Position numbers and translations under genes: made by a program
Shown here: positions 22,859 through 35,157 of the stretch, piece by piece
Numbering within the stretch: position 1 is the stretch's first letter
Layout of the letters: each line of letters begins with the position of its first letter
The notes under the pieces: generated by a model
Database searches by the model: none
Seen by the model: only the letters and a program-made list of their open reading frames with translations
What the model was told of the DNA's origin: nothing
Source: Apophysomyces variabilis
Lineage: Eukaryota; Mucoromycota; Mucoromycetes; Mucorales; Mucoraceae
Assembly: GCA_002749535.1 (NCBI GenBank)
Contig: MZZL01000055.1
Coordinates: 6,453 to 70,452 of the forward strand
Length of the DNA: 64,000 nt
Reading direction: 5' to 3'

Positions 22859-24329
22859 GTATATATGGACAAGCAGAACAAATGGGAGAAATAAAAAAGA
22901 AAGATACCGAAAGAAATGGAGATAACAAAATGGTTTTATATAATTCTTTTCAAAAATAAAAAAAAAAAATTTTCAATCGAATTTCTTAGTAACCCCCCGT
23001 TGCGCGGGGGGAAACAAAAAGGCAAAGGGAAATTTTTCATACCATGTCCCGGTAAGATCGCCCACATAAAGAACTAGCCTGAACCAAAAATGGTAACTTT
23101 CCCACGTATGAACCAATCACAGGCTGCGTAACATGGCCCTTATTTTGACAGCCAGATAAAGTTTTCCTTCGCCTGATAAGAGAGAGAGAGAGAGAGTAGA
23201 GAGAAAACACTCCCCTTCGTTTCTGCAGCTGATAATGTATTTTCTATCTAAATTATATTTTCATACACAGACAGAAATAAAAAAAGATATCTGAATCTTT
23301 TCTCTTCTTCTATTGTTCAGAAATAAAACGGATAAACCAAACAGCAGAACATTAAAAAGAGGAATAGACAAGGAGAAAAGATCTTTAAAAAAGCCCATAA
23401 GAAAAAAAAAAAGAAAGAAAGAAGGGGACAGCCAAACGGGAATGACAAGGCAATTTATTTATGCGTACTTTTAGACTTCATCTTCTGGATTAAAAATTTC
23501 TTTCTAGTTTGAAACCTACATCACATCAAGCAGATGAGTTATTATGGGAGAAAGAAGGAAGCAGACGAAAAAAGATGAATCCCATGGTATTTGTACTCAT
23601 GGTATCGCCCATCCTTTATAAACAAAAAAATTATGTGGACAGAAAAAAAAAAGGGTTTGCTATCCCCCACCCCTGTAGCCATTTCCCGTAGCATACCGTC
23701 TTCAAGACTAAGAACCAATCATCATTCAGCTATCAACCGATTGGTCGCCATGAGTACGCGCTAAAAGTTTCCTAACAAAGGGAAAACTCTGACATGCGAA
23801 AAAATTCTTTTCCATTACCCCACTCGGGAATGGGGGCCGGGATCTTGGGTTTGCCATAAATCCTCCTCTTCGATTCTTTTCCCCCATCCTCATTCCGGTG
23901 GCCATCCTATGACAACAACCCTGTTATTCACCAAACACGTACCAAAACAAAAGAATAGATTGTTTCAGGTTTTCAAATAACAGAAAATGTGGATAATCTT
24001 AAGCCTTTTTTCTCGGTCTATGCTTTCTCGAGAACCAAAGAAAAAAAAAAAAAAAGAGACCAAGGGAGGAGATATCTTTTAAGTTCGCCTTGACTGACAA
24101 GAGAAAAAAAAAGAAAGATTCTTCCTTTACGATCTCGGGTTACACAAACCTTAAAAAAGGATTCAGTTACGTACCCATTTCCAACTCAAACACAGCCCAT
24201 TCAGGGGAACATGGTGACACGGCTTCCGTACGCCACGTGCAGTCCTCGTTTCCATTGTTTACTTTTTGTAACAATCAAACCTAAACCTAAAAATTTATCT
24301 TCGTTTTTTCTTTTTACTTCTATTCATTT
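22859..24329. promoter_or_regulatory. Long PUT1 upstream region
   Basis: A 1.47-kb spacer between the UBA4 stop and the PUT1 start. It is unusually rich in A and G/C homopurine tracts: A9 near 22961, (GA)n near 23180-23196, A11 near 23402, A15 near 24040. A strong GC hairpin sits at 22993-23011. No ORF with support. Confidence 0.45.
22993..23011. promoter_or_regulatory. GC hairpin upstream of PUT1
   Basis: CCCCCCG and CGGGGGG form a perfect 7-bp stem with a 5-nt TTGCG loop, 135 bp upstream of the PUT1 start codon. It could be in the 5' leader, where such a stem would slow scanning ribosomes, or a G/C-box in the promoter. Confidence 0.5.
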
Positions 24330-26263
24330 TTAGTATACAGGAAATGTCTCGTCCACATCCATAGACCACTTATAAAGTCCACCCACAATATCCCGACCGC
24401 CTTGGATACCATGCTTCTCCAACAAACGTATAGCTAACTGCGAATCATTGCCCAAACGACACACAGAATACACTATATGAATAAAGATAAAAAAAATTGG
24501 ATGGTTCAATTCTATGACAGAGAAACGCAAACTTAACATACCTCGATCTGCTGTTACGTTCTCGCAACTCATTTTATCCTTGATTTCTGGCATTCGTGCC
24601 TCAAGCTCGTCTAAAGGTATATTCCAACTGTTTGGTAAACTGCATATATCAAATTGTACACGCGGACGGACATCTATCAGAAGATGTGGCTCGTCTTCTT
24701 TCCTGATCCTGTCATATTCCTATATCATTATCAAGATCAATAACGGACTCACTAAACCTGGTTTGTTTACCTTCACATCGATACGTTCATGAGGTGCCAG
24801 AACAGAAAGGTCTAATGCCTAAGAAGTAAAATTAGCCTCACGCAAAATCATCAAATGGTTTTGCCTAGCTTACGTGGTCAGCAGCTTCAGAACCGCAGAA
24901 CTGTACATAGTCAATCAAATGTGTAATGGTAGGATTTTCTCCACATGCCGCACAGTCCTTTTTCTTCCCACGCAGCTTCATCGTCCGAAACAAATGTGAA
25001 TTCCATCCACTGAAAATAAGCATGGTAGGCGGATCATTGACTGGAACGTTTGGCAAAGCATTCGTTAAAAATGAACTCATTCAGGGATTAAGTCCCATCC
25101 ACTTACTATTAGCACCCACAGCAGTCTTGATCGCTTCCAGTGCTTGAAGTGTTCCAATTACACCAGGAACTTAAATCATGAAGAATGAGACCTTTGTTAT
25201 CCCCGCAAATGCTCAAGGTGAACCTACTGACGCCTAAAACCCCACTATCACTACATCGGCCGACCGTATCAGCTGGAGGTGGTATAGGATGCAGACATCG
25301 GAAGCAAGGCCCGCCCTTATAGTTATACACAGTCAACTGTATTCGGCAAGAATAAAATCGCATGAAACATTGGTTAACCGCGGAAGTTAAGATTATCGTA
25401 CGTTTTCTTTTCTTCTGGTTATACCTGTCCATCAAATCGCAGTGCGCTACCAGAGACAAGTGGTTTTCCAGACAAAACACAAGCATCGCTGAGAAGATAT
25501 CGCGTGGCGATATTATCCGTACAATCTAGCACAATATCATATCTGCCATAACAAACACAAAAAATCCATGCTTAGCGAAGGATGTATCGAGCACAGAAAG
25601 GTAAAAAAAAAAAAAAAGACTTGAGCTTACTGCCGAATGATGTCCAATGCATTAGAGCTATCCAGACTTAAGGCGTACGGAATGACTTCACAATGGGGAT
25701 TGATCCTTGCAGAGTGCATTTGCATAAATATGCATAAAACTCTTGAATGTACTGCACTTACGAATGGACACCCATCATGGCTGATACCGCTTTGTTGATC
25801 CCTTGTCTTGCTTCCGTATGAATGATCTGGCGGTGCAGATTGCTAATATCAACGTCATCATGGTCTACGATGCCCAACCGACCAACACCGCCTGCTCCCA
25901 AGAAGAGAGCAGCTGGTGCGCCCAAACCTCCTGCCCCGACGATTAGCATCGAAGTATTTCGTAGTTTAAGCTGGGCTATATGCAGACGAAACATTGTTTC
26001 TTTTTTAGTTCAAAGTCCCTGGCAAACAGAAAATAGCATCTAGGAAAACAATAAGAAAGGCTACCTTCTTTGCCGTAATGAGGCAGGATCAATTGTCTGC
26101 CATAACGTCTAATCTCGGCATTGGTTAACTGATCCACTTTCTCAAACATAGGTGGTACTGGATCGATTGGAATCTGAGGAGCAGCAAGTTTGGCCTCCAA
26201 GTCAGCAATGCGCTGACGGAGACGTTCATTCTCTGCTGCGAGGTCAGTGGTGCTCATGGACAA
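24330..26263 (-). CDS. UBA4: UBA4/MOCS3: E1-like and rhodanese protein
   Basis: This bifunctional enzyme adenylates and thiocarboxylates Urm1 (and MoaD-type carriers), feeding tRNA wobble-uridine thiolation and protein urmylation. Model: complement(join(24330..24472,24542..24719,24771..24818,24874..25040,25107..25169,25228..25336,25425..25542,25631..25705,25762..25975,26065..26263)), 437 residues (yeast Uba4 440). Domains: short coiled coil ([19 protein letters not shown]), ThiF fold with [13 protein letters not shown], nucleotide loop [27 protein letters not shown] and [24 protein letters not shown] (zinc and catalytic Cys region), second zinc pair CAACGE, then rhodanese LLIDVRP with catalytic VCRLGNDSQ and end VDETFPVY. 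The seventh exon is taken from 25040 because the nearer acceptor would leave a roughly 32-nt intron and shift frame. The start may be either of two Mets (MSMSTTD). Confidence 0.95.
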
Positions 26264-27074
26264 ACTGGAGTTGGAGACCCTCAGATGAGAGAAAAGTCAC
26301 AATAGCGAAAATTCATATAGCTGTCAGGAAAATGGGAAAAGGAACCGGCATTGGTTGATTCGCACAGCCAATGAACAGAAAAAGAAAAATAGAAACCTTT
26401 TTTTTCTTCGGATAGCAAATGGCCCATATAATGGTACGTTTTACCATTGCAAGATAAAGACCCAGTAATGTAACAGAGTGGTACGGTAGCACCTAGCTAG
26501 ACAACCTACGTACAGGATAAAGCCAGTGTTCATGAAGACCTCTGCTTTCAAAACTTCCCACGGCTTCAAGCACCATTGCGAAATTGGTGAGAGTTTGTTT
26601 TCTCTACAGAAATGATTCGATCCGTTGAATGAATGGATCGATATCCTGTTACCGGACTCTTATCTAGACTATATCGTTGGTACGTCAAGGGAACGGATAG
26701 AGATAATACATATATGTACGACAAACTCATTCGGTGTTTATTTACCATAAAACACCAATAAATGAAAAATGATTAACTAAAAGGTTCTCATGCAAACTAA
26801 GAACATTTATGTGCTCATGTGCGTTTCCAACAGAAGATTGCATCGGTAGAATTTGAAATTGCTTGAACTATTTTCCAAAAAAGCATCTAATCAGAAAATA
26901 GAAGGAGAGGAAATCTTATGACATGTTCAAGGAACTAGTAGCAGGCCAATATCAGTAATAAGATACCGCACAACAAAGCAATCAATGACATTAATCTATC
27001 CAATAGCAAGGGAGGGGGGGGGGATAAGTCTGTCTGCATTATTAACATGTCGATTGGAAAAGGTAAATAGTCTA
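26264..27074. other. 811-bp spacer upstream of UBA4
   Basis: AT-rich with a G11 run near 27012-27022 interrupted by one A. No gene seen. Holds the UBA4 promoter and the 3' end of the Cys-rich peptide gene. Confidence 0.4.
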
Positions 27075-27460
27075 TTAACGCCATCCAAAATGTAGATGAT
27101 GATGTTGGGTCTTTTGTCTGCCCGTAGGTGGCTCAGGAACATCCCAAATAGGTAGATCCGCTGCAATAGGTGGAGGACAGCAAAAGTATTCACTACAACA
27201 TAGTACCACATTGAACTCGCACAATCCACCTAGGCCTGCAATCACCTTGCCTTTGGGGCAGACATCGCTAGGTGGCGGGCAAATTGCCTGATTACTGTGC
27301 GCCCATTCGCATTGAGACAGGTCTACTGAATAGCACGGATACATAGACATAAAAATATGAACTTCAGCAGCTGAAACAAGCATTCCTACTTACAATCGGT
27401 GGTAAAGACGAGCGATGGGAGAAAAAGAAGCGACCCAGTTATGACAGATAAGCTGTACAT
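27075..27460 (-). CDS. Small secreted Cys-rich peptide
   Basis: Model: complement(join(27075..27325,27394..27460)), 105 residues with a 68-nt intron. The first exon encodes a clean signal peptide, MYSLSVITGSLLFLPSLVFT (residues 1-20), with cleavage likely after Thr-20 or nearby. The mature part of about 83 residues has eight cysteines in the order C-x9-C-x6-C-x12-C-x6-CC-x4-CC, Pro-rich spacers (ICPPPSDVCP, CCPPPIAADLP) and a His/Trp tail (QHHHLHFGWR). Small size, secretion signal and paired cysteines fit an apoplastic or cell-surface peptide stabilised by disulfides. I cannot assign a family; hydrophobins also have eight Cys, but their spacing and hydrophobicity differ. It starts only 101 bp from the GCP-like stop, so its promoter is very short or overlaps that 3' region. 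Confidence 0.65.
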
Positions 27461-27561
27461 CAGAAAGACAATAACTGCGTTAAATGAGGGTAGGATTTAT
27501 TGCATGTTCTTTATATGGATGGCGCGGACCAGCCGTCGGTAAGTCTCAGAGCTACCAGATG

Positions 27562-30500
27562 CTACAATTGCGAACTTTTCTCCATTGTTCCATAAGCTGC
27601 TTTCATGACCTCATTTCCGTCTTCAATTCCATAAAATCCATTGATACTTAATCTGGCCAATAGATCCTTGATAAAATCCTCCAAACTACTTTTACGAAGC
27701 TCCGTTCTTTCGTAAACGTCAATAGACGGATCATAGCTGGTTTCGTGCAATGAGCCCATGTAATTGTCTACATGCACAGTACCCTCCCTGAGTAGCTTGT
27801 TGAGAATGTCAGCGAAAAGTCTTGTATGTTTCTTAAACTTCTCGAACAATCTCTGACATCGGCGCAATAATTTCATTTCCTGCTGTTGCGAAGGTCGGAG
27901 AAACCTATAATCGTCCAGAAGTATCATAAATTGGATAATGTCATTGAATATCTTGCGTAGCGCTGCCATGATCAGTTGTTGATTTTTTTTGAGGAAACAT
28001 CGGAATAAGATACGGTCGATGATATTCTCATGGTATTTACTAAATGCTACCGGATCCATCATAGTCAATTCTGACCCGTCGTCATCCTGTCCCATTTCAC
28101 CTATTCGTGCAATAAATTTTGTCCATGTCGACCTTACTGCTGTGTCGAATATATATGCCTCGAAGGCCGATGTGAATTTGTCGATCTGGAATCTGAACTG
28201 GTGCAATACATTTAACGTCGTTTCACTATGCCAAGAGGATGGCTGCGACCGGCTATGGAGTCGGTGATATAGCTGCTTTGGTATGGAACTGATACGGATG
28301 ACTCGAAGTAAGAACGTGAATGCGCTGTTGTATTTCTTCAGGGCTGATGGTGTGATAATCACATTTAAGGGGTATTGTGTTCGATAGGATAAGCATAGAA
28401 AATCCAAAGCTCCCACAGCTAAAAGGTAAAATCAGTTCAGTAATTCATTGAGCGAGACAAACTCACCTTCTGGGCTTTTCCATTCGCTATGTTCATTAAT
28501 ATCTCGCACGCTAAATGTGATCAGGTCCTCTAACTGTTCGGAAACCATGTGGCCCTGGATAGACTTCAGGATGCGTAATCTCTCTTTCTCCGATATTTGA
28601 CCCATGGTTTCCAAAAGAAGGGCTTGCAAAGGCAAATTCAATTCGGACGTACGCGGAGGCCAAGCTACCCGGCTCTGAAGCCGAAGTCTCAAGCCTGCTC
28701 TCTCCGGTGCTTTCGGATCCTCGCCGCTGGCAAGCAGAGTATTCACTATTCCAGAAACAAATGTGCCTTCCCCAAGCAGAAAATATCGGTAGAGCATCAT
28801 AAGGTGATCTCGGATACTAAACTGATGTATAAAGACATTCATAGCCGATCCGCTGACCAAAGGATACCAAAGTAACAAAGGCTTGCGTATGCTTTCAGAA
28901 GTAACAACGTCAAGCACGGGTATAAAATAATTTACATCGGTACTTTTTTGAGGGCTTTCTGATGGGGATTGATGATGCCGCATAACACACCGCAGGGTCT
29001 TTGAGAATTCTCTTGATAGATCAATATCTTTCAGCGGTGCAAGCGATGGCACTATCTGGACTTCTTCCATCTCGGAGTCTTGACTCGGGGATCCAGGATC
29101 GGAAGGTACACCAACAGCATGCCTGTTGACTTCGGATATGTTATACGTAGTATTCCCGGAATTAAAGGCACGAACAGCTGAGCAAAAAGATCGAAATGTT
29201 TCATCATAGCTTTGCATGTTTGAGATTCTCTATCCATATACAAAAATGTAACTCTCACCTCTTTCTTTGCAAGTCTGTAAGTAGCCATCTTAGCTGAAGT
29301 CCAGTTCCTCGTTCTGTACTTAACCATCGGTAGACATAGTTTAAGGGATGATCAGGCTGACAGCGTTGTAAAAGCCGTCGAGCGTTGCCAGCACGAAGTA
29401 TAAGAGTAGCTAAATGCTTATCAATAAAATATGGAAGAGTTATTTCTTCTCGCAACTATTAAATCAAAGTGTTAGCTATGGGGTCAGACCAGGTATCGTT
29501 TACCTGATAACGATGAGCTAGATCTTCTATGTCTTCAGCTGATGATACATTGTTGACAAACCATGATCGAATGCTCGTAGTATTCTTAGTATCAAGAATA
29601 AAAAACTCCTTGTATGGGTCCTGAAACTGTGTATCGTTCGGATTTATCCAACTAGAAGTGGGCTCCATCAAACCAAGCCATTGGCTTAACATATCGAGAT
29701 ATGGAGTACTTGTGTGACATAAAATTGCCATGCATATATCCCTATAGAAACCTGAGCTTCCATGGTCCGAAAACTCGTATGCTTGTATTTCGTCGTGAAG
29801 CAAGGTCAACAGATCAGCTCCGAAGGGGATGTAGAATCCATATTTTCGAATGTTTTCTGCCGCCGACAACGATTTGTTCTATCCTTCCTGCTGTCAGAAC
29901 AATGATCATCTTGGTATTATACTTTAACCTGTGGCATCGGATCAAAGTTACATAGTTGCGCCAATCTCTCCATTACAGCAACTAGGTTTTCTATATACTC
30001 TCTGATCTTGAGAATCGTCCAATCTTCCAATCGTTCAAACATAGTGGACATGGAATGTTGAATATTGATATATAGTTCATCCAAACAGCACGCAAAGGCA
30101 AGGCCCGTCAATCCGTAACGACTGCCAAATTAAGTGTCAGATAAACTACTTAATGAATTAAACGACTTTTCCTACCTTGGATTTGCCTTGCATTCCGTTA
30201 TCAGGTAGTACATTCTCTTTAAGCGAGTGCTTAACAACAAAATATCATCTATAACACTATGACCAGGAAGACAAGGAGTGAGCCTATGTATGTCCCTAAT
30301 GACACTTACGGTTTCAGCGCCAACGTGCTAACACCAAGAATGCGAAGATTAGATAGCCGGGATTCGAACAATCGCTTTTTTTTGTTCCATCCATAATACG
30401 CGGATGGTAAGCCCATCAATGCTTGCGCTAGGCCCTTAAAACAGGTATAAGTATTTCGAATTATATCGCACAGCTATTACTTTAACCAAGTTTTCTTCTT

Positions 30501-31319
30501 TCACAATAGGGAATGAGCGTTGATCAGGGAAATATCTATCATGCTTTGATCAGTTTTGATCAGCTAGCCATGTATCAAAGCCTACTCTTGAAAAAAAGCT
30601 TCGTAGCATTGTACTGGGGCTTCTGTCAAAAACGGAGATATATAGTTTATCGAGGGTTGTTGTGCTTGGTTCCTTAGTTGTTCCCAAGATAACATGCGAT
30701 TTGATTCGAATGGGTTGCTGTGTTTTGTCCAAATATCCACATCGGTTGAAGACTCTTCTTTTTCCTCTAAATGTCCGAAGAAATCTTCGCTTAAGCGCTC
30801 TTCCTCTTCTCTGTTTTCCTCTTGCTCATTGACATTATCTGGAATAGTCGCTTTAATAATGTTGAAAGGGCGTTCAGGAAGGTGTGGGAGTCTCAAAGGT
30901 TCATGATCTGAATTCGATCATTCGCGTACAAATCAGAATTAGACGTGTTTCTCATCAAAGCACGTGTACCTCTGGACGAACAAGGAAGTGCAAAGCTCTG
31001 TGTACTCGTGTTATCTAGTTCCCATGCTGAAGTGTCAAACGCATCTTTTCCTAGACGGAACTGCAGCATTTTTGCAAATCTCATTTACTGCCGACGGTGA
31101 CACCAAGTTATATGGCTTCGCTGTGACCATGCATTTCCCGCGTAATGTACAGTACTCTATGAGTATCTCGGTCCAATATATCTTCGCTAGAAGAATGGAC
31201 TGGGAAATGAAGTTCAGCAAGTAAAGAAGAAGAAGAAAAAGGTTCATATGCTCTTAAGTACTTTATGTTTTACAGATCGCTTGTCCGATGTCACATAAAG
31301 CGAACCCCGCTCCTTCCAT
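27562..31319 (-). CDS. Gamma-tubulin complex component, GCP5-like
   Basis: Members of the Spc97/Spc98 family build the ring that nucleates microtubules at the spindle pole. Model: complement(join(27562..28418,28467..29209,29259..29455,29504..29878,29929..30121,30176..30256,30310..30434,30481..30535,30586..30907,30970..31060,31104..31186,31274..31319)), 1055 residues. Grip-domain features: GLAQALMGLPSAYYGW (about 200-215), YIENLVAVMERLA, LLTLLHDEIQAYE, YRYFLLGEGTFVSGIV (the family-typical ship-shaped L.YFLLGqGdF block), LPLQALLLETMG, the PLNVIITPSALKKYNSAFTFLLRV gamma-tubulin-binding block, and C-terminal WTKFIARI helices. Size and divergent sequence suggest GCP5 rather than GCP2, 3 or 4; GCP6 is usually longer. 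The first three exons (31060-31319) are weak: they rest on splice phase alone, and the initiator could lie elsewhere. Eleven short introns, two with AAG acceptors. Confidence 0.85.
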
Positions 31320-31530
31320 CGTTGCAGGCACTCGGTGAACAGTCGTATCCAAGTTAATGCAACTTCCAAATACTCAATTCAGTCAACGGTTTAAAGTCAA
31401 GATCTGGTATGTATATATACAAATCATACTCAAGTACTCAACTAAAAGTTGTTGTCAAATTTACCAAATTTTATACATTAAATTTAACGGTATCAATAAC
31501 CCAAATATATACATAAATGCGGCAGGTTCA

Positions 31531-33511
31531 TTATGACGATGATGATGATGATGGTGCACCTTCAAGGCCTTTTAATAGAGTTTCAATGAGCTGTTTCCGC
31601 CAGCGATCATGTTGCTCGTAGAGTGTTTCGCTATTTGCCAGGCGTTGATCGATTTGCTTCCAATTCGTCTCGTTTGCCAGAACCTGTTGATCTAGCTTGT
31701 TCTCCAGCGAGGTAACGTGATTCTTCAGTTGCAGCATATTATCCTCCAGTTGCTTTACCAATTCGCTTAAATGCGCACAGTTGGAACAAGACGTTATTAC
31801 AGAACTTTTTTCCAATCGAGAACGAGTATTGTCTGCTGCTGCATGAGATCCATTCGGTTGCTGTGGATAGCTCTCTGTATGGTTCGATGTGTTCTGATGT
31901 ACTACTGGCGCGTCAGATATAGTCGCTTCCGGGACCGGTGATCCTACTGATGAGGATGACGACACCAGTTCGTCTTCTTCATCTTCTTCGAGAATTGATC
32001 GTTGTGGGCTTTCACCAACATTACTAGGGACATCCTCTTCAGTGAAGTCATCATTACTTGTACGTCGATGACTGCTTAATTTGGCAGATGCTAGGTGAAG
32101 ATCTAATTTACTGGCATCCCTCATCCGTTTTCGGCTACCAGCAAATAAAATAGGATGAGAGTGAACTGTTCGTGGTTGAGAGCCAAGCACTGCAGGCCCA
32201 CCATTCATTTCGTCTTCCTCGTCATCGTCTGTGTGTGGTGAATCATCTTCATTGGACAATAACAATCGCTTATGATCGTCCTGCCTTCTGCGCTTTCTTG
32301 CAGGATCGCCATTATCTTCTGACTTTACTGAATCCGTCTCATCGGTTGTTGGGCGTGCTTTCCGCTTCTGGTAATTGCCCATCATTAAGCATCCGGAATA
32401 TTTCTCATCTGATGAATGAAAATTGAACGGGTTGCCTAGCAGATAGTCAAAGTAGCAATCAATCTTGTATTTGTGCATCCATCGTTTGACACGTTGTGCG
32501 AACTGCGGTCGACCAGCCATGTCAGATAGCCCAAGTTGCCCGACCAGCTGTGACCAGTTTTTGATCTAGTTCATTGAAAAGAGCGTTATTTGTGTAACAT
32601 ATCGAAGAGCAATATCGTTGATACCTCTTGGTTATGCAGCTTTTTTACAAGCAAGAACACATCCCAGGTAGTATAGGATAGATCCCCAGTTCTAGGAACG
32701 GAAGAAAATTTTCGTTTCACATACATCAGACTTTCAATGCCATCTCCAATGTACTGGGGATCATGGTGTATGACAAATTGAATATAGCCATCCTCGATGT
32801 TGCTGCTGTTCACATTTTCTCCGGTTACTCTGGCCACAGGTATATTTTTCTTGCTGTTGTTATTGCTGATAGATGATGAACAATTTGAACTCGGTATCAG
32901 CTGATGTATGCTGGGATCGCATTCACGTTGCTGCACATGAGGGGTATGCGCGTGTTGAGCTATATCCTCCGGGCTGGAAGGCGTAGAGATAGATTTGCCT
33001 GGCGCTCGTGGAGAACCGGGACTGTCACAGACTGCAGGTGAAGTGGTTGATTTGGTATTCAATGTTCTATCAGGAGAAGTAGGATGCATCGAGCGATGTG
33101 ATAATGTCGCTTCATTCGAGGCAAGAGGATAATGTGTTTCGTTGAACGCTTCAAGATCGAAGAAGTTCGGTTCTTGCAGAGGGATGTCGCTTTCACTAGA
33201 CATCCATAACGGGTCTGTAAATACGGGTAACTATCAGCAGTCAATAAGCTAGTTTACGATAGGACCACCATTATATAATTGTTTCCAACCTGTGGAGAGC
33301 TATATAGAGGGGAATCGTAAGCACATAATTCTTGTTGTGGGAATGGCCGCATGTCTGCCTCCCCACGAGGTCCTTCATTGGCTGTGCTACATATGTTGTC
33401 TACAAAATGTTCACTCGTCTGCCCTGACAACGAAGAGCCACACTCGAGGTTAACAGAGGTCAACGCTTTACTGTCTCCTGTGTTTTGATGGACAAGGTCA
33501 GACAGGTTCAT
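31531..33511 (-). CDS. Abp2-like (ARS-binding protein 2) DNA-binding protein
   Basis: Model: complement(join(31531..32565,32625..33230,33290..33511)), 620 residues. The conserved core (about 205-320) reads GYIQFVIHHDPQYIGDGIE, TWDVFLLVKKLHNQEIKNW, SQLVGQLGL, GRPQFAQRVKRWMHKYKID and CYFDYLLG. That arrangement matches the fungal Abp2 family, first described as binding replication-origin DNA in fission yeast. On both sides lie low-complexity regions: Ser/Pro/Asn-rich N-terminus, a basic KRKARP/RKRRRQDD stretch likely to be a nuclear signal, acidic DDDEEDE and EEDEEDE runs, a coiled coil near the C-terminus (LVKQLEDNMLQLKNHVTSLE) and a poly-Ser end. This suggests a nuclear regulatory or chromatin protein that oligomerises; its target sites are unknown. 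Both introns are 59 nt. The N-terminal exon is supported by phase and a good fit but not by homology. Confidence 0.7.
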
Positions 33512-35157
33512 ATGGGCCTATGGATGATGTCGCAATCTTGCGAGAAAGTCTTCCAAACGCACAAATGTACAATTGGTTGAGACGCACGTAACAAAAACCA
33601 AGTGAGAAAGAGAAGCAAAAGGTGGGCAGGAAGCCTTGCAAGGCATGGCATGACCGTATCACGTGTGTGGTATCGATCCTTTTTTTGGCAATCGTAGGTT
33701 CACCGCCGCTTTAAAACGTAATTGCGTTGACGATCAATTCACTACAAACTTGCCTCTAAAGGCCAAAAAAGGTACGAGATCCGTTACTATCGATGAAAAC
33801 CGCGTTAATATCAGTCAATTAATCGGAATAGCTAAAATGCTAACTTGACATGGCTTGCCGAATTCTGTGAGTCTTTCCCTTTTTACGTAATTTCATAACG
33901 TTGGGTGGTGATGTTGCTTAGTAACCGAAAGTTATCAGGAGGAAACAAATACCCGAGCCAAGGCAAGTGTCAAGCCTTCTCGACATATTTGAACGCAATA
34001 AAATTGACATATTGTTCGTAGAAAATGTAGTGGACAGTTCACGTGCCGTTTCACAGATGATTTATCTTCTCCTACCCTGCCTTCTTTAAAATGAGCCGTT
34101 TATTCACAATGCCAGTTTGGGGACAATGGAAGTAGCAAATCTCTCAAATTGAGTATTTCTATCTTTTTTGCCTATTTAAGAGAACTAAGGGTAATGCAGC
34201 AAATAATTTCTGATTTTTGTAACGGAACAAATCAATTTGAAGACTACTGCATCTTGTGCGTTACAGGAACCATGTCGTATGCAAACTATTAAAGTAGCTA
34301 ATATAAGACTTTATATCTATGGTAAAAACAAGGTATTCCTATGAAGTGTTGATAACCTCTCTAGACCATTGTCATCCATTGATCGACGGCGACAAATGAA
34401 TGCTGTATAAGCGAAGATTGTAATGCCTGCTGTCATTTCAACTTAGATGCTTTATCTAGCACGACTTGCAGGTGCAAATCAACATGGTATATGTCTTCTG
34501 CAGACGGCCTGTTTCTCTTGCTTGATATTACCATGCTTGTAAAGTTCCATATTCCATAGCTCAAGTACATTCGTAGAGGTCTAACGATTCCTGATTACGA
34601 ACACGCCTACAAACGGCCATTAAGTATCGCGAATATTAAAATATAAGGAAATTTGCAATTTCAACCCATATGGGCTGACACACGCGTGTGTGTACTATCC
34701 GCGGCAGCTTGGGGTCATGTATAGTGAATGAGCGGCAATGCTAGCCGAGTGTCTGGAGGAAGGGGCTCTGCCTGACACTACTAACGTACGAAGAAGAAAT
34801 AACAGAGATAAACGAGAAATATTCTTAGGTTCTGTATAATGACAAACATTGCAGATTACCAACAGTATCTTCGACTTGCGGAAAAATAATCCGACCGATA
34901 GAAAATTAGTAAATGTAGTCTGCATTAACTGTACAATAGATTGACATACAATGGCTACGGTGACATTAACGAACTGCGCTGATTGTTGGGCTGATATATG
35001 TCCATAGTTTCGTGCAATTGCACTGGGTTCATATGGAAAAGTCGGTTGATATAAATTTGAAATATCTCGGTTTTGTACAAATTTACATGATCGATCAAAA
35101 TTTTAATGTCCTTGAAAAAGTGAACAGTTGATCAAACAGTTTATTCTGATTCCATGC
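33512..35157. other. 1.65-kb spacer, no gene
   Basis: No supported gene. A plus-strand frame at 33663-33848 lacks motifs. A 14-bp perfect palindrome, acacacgcgtgtgt, sits at 34678-34691. The interval includes the promoter of the Abp2-like gene. Confidence 0.4.

Noticed and set aside
30325..30380. tRNA B-box-like GTTCGAATCCCGGC (minus strand)
   Set aside because: It lies inside a well-supported exon of the GCP5-like gene (KRLFESRLSNLR) and no cloverleaf can be drawn around it.
13743..31319. Kinesin-14, GCP5-like and ARP2 as a functional cytoskeleton cluster
   Set aside because: They are separated by unrelated genes, lie on different strands and share no visible regulatory motif; proximity is probably chance.
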